From: an uncultured Chitinophagaceae bacterium
GTDB lineage: Bacteria; Bacteroidota; Bacteroidia; Chitinophagales; Chitinophagaceae
DNA length: 10,811 nucleotides
Direction: 5' to 3'
Assembly (NCBI GenBank): GCA_934502905.1
Contig: CAKSVK010000123.1
Span: 1 to 10,811 of the forward strand
Part shown: positions 7,296-10,811 of the stretch, one piece after another
Layout of the letters: each line of letters begins with the position of its first letter
Position numbering within the stretch: the stretch's first letter is position 1
The notes under the pieces: model-generated
Told to the model about the DNA's origin: nothing
The model's input: the letters and a program-made list of their open reading frames with translations, nothing else
Database searches by the model: none
Translations under genes and position numbers: made by a program

Positions 7296-7490
7296 ATGGA
7301 AGATGAAGTGTTGATGAGGATCACTCCAGACAAGGCGATAGAAATTTTGCGTAAAGATGGAATTGATGTCAATATCGAAGAAGCACAGATTATACTCGAC
7401 TTTTTATATAGCATGGCAAACATAGTAGTTGAGCAATACATAAGCATGCGGCATTGCAACGCCGAAATCGTAACAAAGACTGTAAAGTAA
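7296..7490 (+). CDS. Small conserved-looking protein preceding the serine recombinase
   Basis: The product is 64 residues, starting at the ATG behind a near-perfect Shine-Dalgarno. The upstream in-frame ATG at 7233 is rejected because it reads through the hairpin. It is largely helical: RITPDKAIEILRKDG, then NIEEAQIILDFLYSMANIVVEQYI. The pattern ITPDKAIxIL...EEAQxILDFLYxMAxIVVxQY resembles short hypothetical proteins I recall next to integrases or recombinases in Bacteroidota elements. No signal peptide, membrane span or metal site is seen. Its stop is 10 bases before the recombinase start, so the two are probably co-translated. By position it might be a recombination directionality factor or a regulator, but no sequence motif proves this. 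Confidence 0.72.
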   Translation: MEDEVLMRITPDKAIEILRKDGIDVNIEEAQIILDFLYSMANIVVEQYISMRHCNAEIVTKTVK

Positions 7491-7500
7491 AAAAGCAGCT

Positions 7501-9060
7501 ATGAAAATTGCAGACCTTTATATCAGGGTAAGTACAGACGAGCAGGCAGATAAAGGCTATTCCCAACGGGATCAGGAGGAAAGGCTGCGTAGGTATTGTA
7601 ACATCAACAACATTCAAATACGCAAAGTAATTTTTGAAGACCATTCTGCAAAGACCTTCAGGCGACCTGCCTGGCAGAACCTGCTGGTAGATTTGCGTAA
7701 GCAAAGGGGACATTCAGACTTAATTCTTTTTACAAAGTGGGATAGGTTTAGCCGGAATGCCGGGGATGCTTATCAAATGATTAGTCTTTTAAGGCATCTC
7801 GGAGTAGAGCCGCAGGCAGTAGAACAACCATTGGATTTATCTATCCCTGAAAATAAAATGATGCTGGCTTTTTACCTCGCAGCACCGGAGGTAGAGAATG
7901 ACCGAAGGGCCTTAAATGTATTTAATGGTATGCGCCGTGCTAAAAAGGAAGGGCGCTGGATGGGGACAGCTCCGATTGGTTATGTAAACAGAATTACGGA
8001 AGATGGCAAGAAATATATTGCGCCGAAAAATCAGGATGCTAAAATCATGAAATGGGCATTTGAAGAAATCTTTCGCAATAAACTGAACACAGAACAAATC
8101 TGGAAGCAAGCCAGGGAGAGAGGATTGAAATGTAGCAAGAATAATTTTTGGGTAGCGATAAGAAACCCTATTTATTGCGGATTGATTTTCGTTCCTCAGC
8201 ACAAAGATGAACAAAGTCAACTTGTACAGGGACAACATGAACCAATTATTACCGCTTCACTATTCTTTGATGTGCAGGATGTGCTGGACGGCAGAAAGAG
8301 AAAAGCGGTAAGTAAAAAGGTAATTGCACAGGATGACATTCCATTAAGAGGTTATTTGATTTGCCCTAACTGTGGAAGGTTTTTAACCGGCAGTGCTTCA
8401 AAAGGAAGAAACAAATACTATCACTACTATCATTGCAGTTCCGAATGCGGTGTACGTTATAAAGCAGATGACGCAAACAATTTAATGGTGGAAGCCATCG
8501 GGAATGAAGTTCGTAATGTTCCGCAACTTAAACTGTTTAGGGAAATTATTACAGCTACTTTCATGGATGTAAACCGTGTTGAGAAGGTAGATCAGAAACG
8601 CCTGGTGGCTCAACTGGATCAGATAAAGCACCGGCTCTCAAAGGCTCGTGAATTATTGCTGCGTGGAGAAATTGAAGGCGAAGACTATCGTACCATTAAG
8701 TCAGAAGCCAATGAAAGAATGACTGATATTGAAATAAAACTACAAACATCCATTTCATTTTCAGACAATATGGAATTACTATGGAATCTTCCTATTTCCA
8801 AATTGTCGAATTTAGAAGAGTTGTTTCAAAATGGAACTGTTATACAAAAAAGAAAAATCGTAAGTACACTGTTCCCCGATAACTTGACGTTCAACGGTGA
8901 AAAACTTCATCGCACAACAGTGAGTACAGCTATCAGCTTATTGACTAAAAGCAGGAAATCTTCGCAGGAAATAGAAGCAAAAAGTAATGAGAACTATCAG
9001 GCTGAAAGTGTTCATCTGCTCCGCAAACATGCTGTAGGAGTACTACGAAATAGGATGTAG
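7501..9060 (+). CDS. Large serine recombinase (site-specific integrase/excisionase)
   Basis: The 519-residue protein has the full large-serine-recombinase layout. The N-terminal resolvase domain (about 1-145) shows YIRVSTDEQ with nucleophile Ser11 and Arg9, DHSAKTFRRP with Asp47 and Arg54, and KWDRFSRN with Asp81, Arg82 and Arg85, so the catalytic set looks intact. The Recombinase domain (about 155-265) includes GTAPIGYVN and RNPIYCGLIF. A zinc ribbon follows with Cys288-x2-Cys291 and Cys312-x3-Cys316. A coiled-coil region spans about 355-415. Such enzymes integrate and excise DNA between att sites through a 5' phosphoserine link. The gene lies downstream of the tra block and follows a small protein by 10 bases. 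It could be the integrase of the whole element or of a nested one; no att site could be identified from one window. Confidence 0.95.
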   Translation: MKIADLYIRVSTDEQADKGYSQRDQEERLRRYCNINNIQIRKVIFEDHSAKTFRRPAWQNLLVDLRKQRGHSDLILFTKWDRFSRNAGDAYQMISLLRHLGVEPQAVEQPLDLSIPENKMMLAFYLAAPEVENDRRALNVFNGMRRAKKEGRWMGTAPIGYVNRITEDGKKYIAPKNQDAKIMKWAFEEIFRNKLNTEQIWKQARERGLKCSKNNFWVAIRNPIYCGLIFVPQHKDEQSQLVQGQHEPIITASLFFDVQDVLDGRKRKAVSKKVIAQDDIPLRGYLICPNCGRFLTGSASKGRNKYYHYYHCSSECGVRYKADDANNLMVEAIGNEVRNVPQLKLFREIITATFMDVNRVEKVDQKRLVAQLDQIKHRLSKARELLLRGEIEGEDYRTIKSEANERMTDIEIKLQTSISFSDNMELLWNLPISKLSNLEELFQNGTVIQKRKIVSTLFPDNLTFNGEKLHRTTVSTAISLLTKSRKSSQEIEAKSNENYQAESVHLLRKHAVGVLRNRM

Positions 9061-9065
9061 CCTTT

Positions 9066-10628
9066 CTACTTAGCGTCAGGCAACTTAGCCACGACTTTCC
9101 CTTTTAACCGCTCGTTGACCAGATAAGCAAGGAAAGTGGCAAACGAAGTTATATCCTGTCCTACACTTGCCTGCTCCAATGCCTGCATATATTCAGTTCT
9201 CCTTTCCACAGGTATAACCGTCCACGGGTATCCACCCGAAGCCAACATAGCATTCATCAGAAACCGCCCTATTCGTCCGTTACCATCCATGTACGGATGA
9301 ATAAAAACAAAAATGAAATGACCCAATACTGCCCTAACCGATGGCTCAGGTTCTTCTTCCAATAGTTCAAACAGAACGGGCATGGCATCTCTCATAGCAT
9401 CCACGTTCAGAGGAACGTGTTTGGAGTTCCCGATATATACCTGATGGTTGCGATACCCTGCAAGGTCCGCCGCTTTTAAAAGCCCGGCGGTAACGCTTGG
9501 GTCGAATAGTTGCCTGTACCATTTTGAGTGATCTTTGTCTACCTGCTTCCCGGAATTGGCTCCCTTCAGTATGGCTGTAATGGTTTCCTTCAACTGCAGG
9601 AAGGCTTGGTAGTAGCCCCTGGCAGCCATAGCATCCCGTTGCTTGCGATCTTCTTCATGCGCTTTACTGTTCCACTGGCCGCTGCTTACTCGTTCGATAA
9701 GTTCCGGTGTCACCCGATACCGTTCAATTGAGAGGGAGTGATAAGCGTCTATTATGTAAATGTCGTCAACATCCTTCAGGTAGGCTTGTGAATCATCGGG
9801 TATGCCGGGAGCTTTGGGAAAGCTGGAAATAATAATCTCACGCATCTGTTGCCACATGAGTCTGATCCGGTTTGCATAAGGAGAGCGTTCACGGGAGGAT
9901 AGATTAAGGTTCAGTTTGGTTTCAAAAGGATCTTCTTCCCGTATATCGTAATCGGCCTGCTTAACAGTATCAACAATCTGATCGGCTATTTTATCCCTGT
10001 TAATATTTCTGAAAGCACCTGCTAATCTTCCCGCAAATGTGGTGTGCCCGTTTTCCAAAAGGATAGGCAATACCTCCGACGCATCTCTTATCAACGTAAG
10101 GGCTGTGCGAGCATCTATTGCATTCCTTATATAAATGCTTGGTGAACTGTAAACCAATGCAGCCGGCAGATTGTACATCCTGATTCCATTGGTTACAATG
10201 GTTTGATCCGCTGGTGGAATACTAGTCCTTAAATTGAACAGGGATGTGTTATGCGGTAAGGGCGTAGGGTTATTATTTCCTTGTGGTGAACGTATCATCA
10301 ACTGTTGAGGTACTGCACTGTTTCCCGCATGGATGAGCAGCGACTGATCTGCTGACAAGCACCAGTCATCGCCAAATTTGTGATTTAAGAACTTTACAAT
10401 AAATTCCCAATAAGAACTGTACCAGGACGTGGTTTCACCTTCCTTTTCAGCAGGATCGGTAGGTATGTACCATCCCTTTGTCACCTCACTGATAAAGCCG
10501 TTTTTAAGCAGTATCTCCCTATATTTCCTGTTGGGCATTTCATCGGTATGGATACCGACAACACCGTTATCCTGTAATTCTTTCAGGAATTTAAGCGATT
10601 CTACCAATCTTTCGCGGGGTGTGGCCAT
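9066..10628 (-). CDS. Fic-domain protein with AbiEi-like winged-helix N-terminus
   Basis: The 520-residue protein carries the Fic active-site motif HPYMDGNGRIGR at 444-455 (catalytic His444), matching HPFx(D/E)GNGRxxR. Intact Fic enzymes usually transfer AMP or another nucleotide to a protein hydroxyl. Upstream, SLSIER at 298-303 fits the inhibitory helix pattern (S/T)xxxE(G/N), with the key Glu302 present but Arg in place of Gly/Asn. Residues 1-60 (RKYREILLKNGFISEVTKGWYIP) look like the wHTH start of AbiEi-type antitoxins, and 75-190 resemble the accompanying AbiEi-like domain. The protein may therefore combine regulator and enzyme. It is the only minus-strand gene and its stop lies 5 bases from the recombinase stop. 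The ATG at 10628 has no Shine-Dalgarno. Target is unknown; phage defence, toxin or host-regulation roles are inference. Confidence 0.9.
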   Translation of the reverse strand: MATPRERLVESLKFLKELQDNGVVGIHTDEMPNRKYREILLKNGFISEVTKGWYIPTDPAEKEGETTSWYSSYWEFIVKFLNHKFGDDWCLSADQSLLIHAGNSAVPQQLMIRSPQGNNNPTPLPHNTSLFNLRTSIPPADQTIVTNGIRMYNLPAALVYSSPSIYIRNAIDARTALTLIRDASEVLPILLENGHTTFAGRLAGAFRNINRDKIADQIVDTVKQADYDIREEDPFETKLNLNLSSRERSPYANRIRLMWQQMREIIISSFPKAPGIPDDSQAYLKDVDDIYIIDAYHSLSIERYRVTPELIERVSSGQWNSKAHEEDRKQRDAMAARGYYQAFLQLKETITAILKGANSGKQVDKDHSKWYRQLFDPSVTAGLLKAADLAGYRNHQVYIGNSKHVPLNVDAMRDAMPVLFELLEEEPEPSVRAVLGHFIFVFIHPYMDGNGRIGRFLMNAMLASGGYPWTVIPVERRTEYMQALEQASVGQDITSFATFLAYLVNERLKGKVVAKLPDAK

Positions 10629-10745
10629 ATCGAATAGTTTAAATTTTATGCGGCTAATAAGCTATTGTGCCTGTTAAGTTATTAAACATGGGCGTTCAAT
10701 TCCTATTAAACCTTGTCGGTTTTCTAATATTAAACAAAGATGTAG

Positions 10746-10753
10746 CAAATTTA
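10746..10753 (-). promoter_or_regulatory. Possible Bacteroidota -7 box for the Fic gene
   Basis: Read on the minus strand these bases are TAAATTTG, a match to the Bacteroidota -7 consensus TAnnTTTG. No clear TTTG -33 box is found 19-21 bases upstream, so the assignment is weak. A transcript from here would have a leader of roughly 110 bases containing the GTTTAAT repeats. Confidence 0.3.
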
Positions 10754-10755
10754 GT

Positions 10756-10775
10756 AAATTATGACGTGATAATTT
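10756..10775. promoter_or_regulatory. 20-base near-perfect palindrome, candidate operator
   Basis: AAATTAT and ATAATTT are perfect inverted copies around GACGTG, whose centre ACGT is itself symmetric. Across 20 bases only one base pair breaks the symmetry. It begins 3 bases upstream of the possible minus-strand -7 box, within the spacer of that promoter, which is where a repressor dimer would block transcription. The Fic protein's own AbiEi-like N-terminus is a possible ligand (inference). Confidence 0.45.
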
Positions 10776-10811
10776 TATTATATCTTGTTCAATTTCATTT
10801 TTCTTCTTATC

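Larger units (their letters stand above)
10681..10800. repeat. Degenerate 24-base tandem motif with three exact ATTAAAC cores
   Basis: ATTAAAC occurs at 10681, 10705 and 10729, exactly 24 bases apart. In the same register the units at 10753 (AGTAAAT) and 10777 (ATTATAT) are weaker copies. G is at unit position 11 and T at position 24 in all five; G is at position 14 in four of five. On the minus strand the core reads GTTTAAT and lies between the Fic start and its possible promoter. The remaining unit positions are not conserved, so this is either a series of protein-binding sites or chance in AT-rich DNA. Confidence 0.45.
10629..10811. other. AT-rich 5' region of the Fic gene; no gene seen
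   Basis: This 183-base stretch runs from the Fic start to the window end and holds no convincing coding region. It contains a 20-base near-palindrome (10756-10775), a possible -7 promoter box on the minus strand (10746-10753), and a motif recurring at 24-base steps from about 10657 to 10800. It probably contains the Fic promoter and its control sites, and could also hold an element boundary. Confidence 0.6.

Noticed and set aside
7912..8238. 108-codon open frame on the minus strand inside the recombinase gene
   Set aside because: It overlaps the conserved Recombinase domain region and its translation shows no known features.
9066..10628. Fic gene as a pseudogene or truncated remnant
   Set aside because: The frame is open over 520 codons with an intact catalytic motif and a complete N-terminal region.
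10681..10764. Short plus-strand peptide reading through the ATTAAAC repeats (codons ATT AAA, several Cys), ending at TGA 10762-10764
   Set aside because: There is no start codon or ribosome binding site, and the repeat is better explained as a DNA-level signal or chance.
10681..10800. CRISPR array
   Set aside because: The shared core is only 7 bases and the 24-base period is too short for repeat plus spacer.

Overview
The window looks like part of an integrative and conjugative element (a CTnDOT-type conjugative transposon) from a member of the Bacteroidota. The evidence is an ordered run of Bacteroidota-type tra genes (traJ-traK-traL-traM-traN), mostly weak or absent Shine-Dalgarno sequences, AT-rich gaps, and accessory proteins seen mainly in elements of this phylum. 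Protein style and moderate GC content fit a soil or environmental lineage such as the Sphingobacteriales, Chitinophagales or Flavobacteriales better than gut Bacteroides, but this is inference.

Positions 2-3781 carry the end of the mating-pore operon. It comprises the C-terminal part of TraJ (polytopic inner-membrane protein, cut by the window edge), TraK (VirB8-like position), TraL (small single-pass membrane protein), TraM (VirB10-like) and TraN (secreted, VirB9-like). Spacing is tight and all genes are on the plus strand. Together they would build the membrane-spanning core of a type IV secretion system.

Positions 3848-7490 hold accessory genes where traO, traP and traQ would be expected. 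Two diverged paralogues with a shared DUF3945-like core flank an uncharacterised lipoprotein. Then come a small winged-helix-like protein, a terminator-like hairpin, and a 64-residue protein with an unusually strong ribosome binding site. Positions 7501-9060 encode a large serine recombinase, a plausible integrase/excisionase for this element or for one nested in it.

Positions 9066-10628 (minus strand) encode a Fic-domain protein with an AbiEi-like N-terminal region, converging on the recombinase with only 5 bases between the stops. Its 5' region (10629-10811) is AT-rich and contains a near-perfect 20-base palindrome, a possible Bacteroidota -7 box, and a motif recurring every 24 bases. This suggests an autoregulated cargo or toxin-type locus. 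No rRNA, tRNA, CRISPR array or complete insertion sequence was seen.
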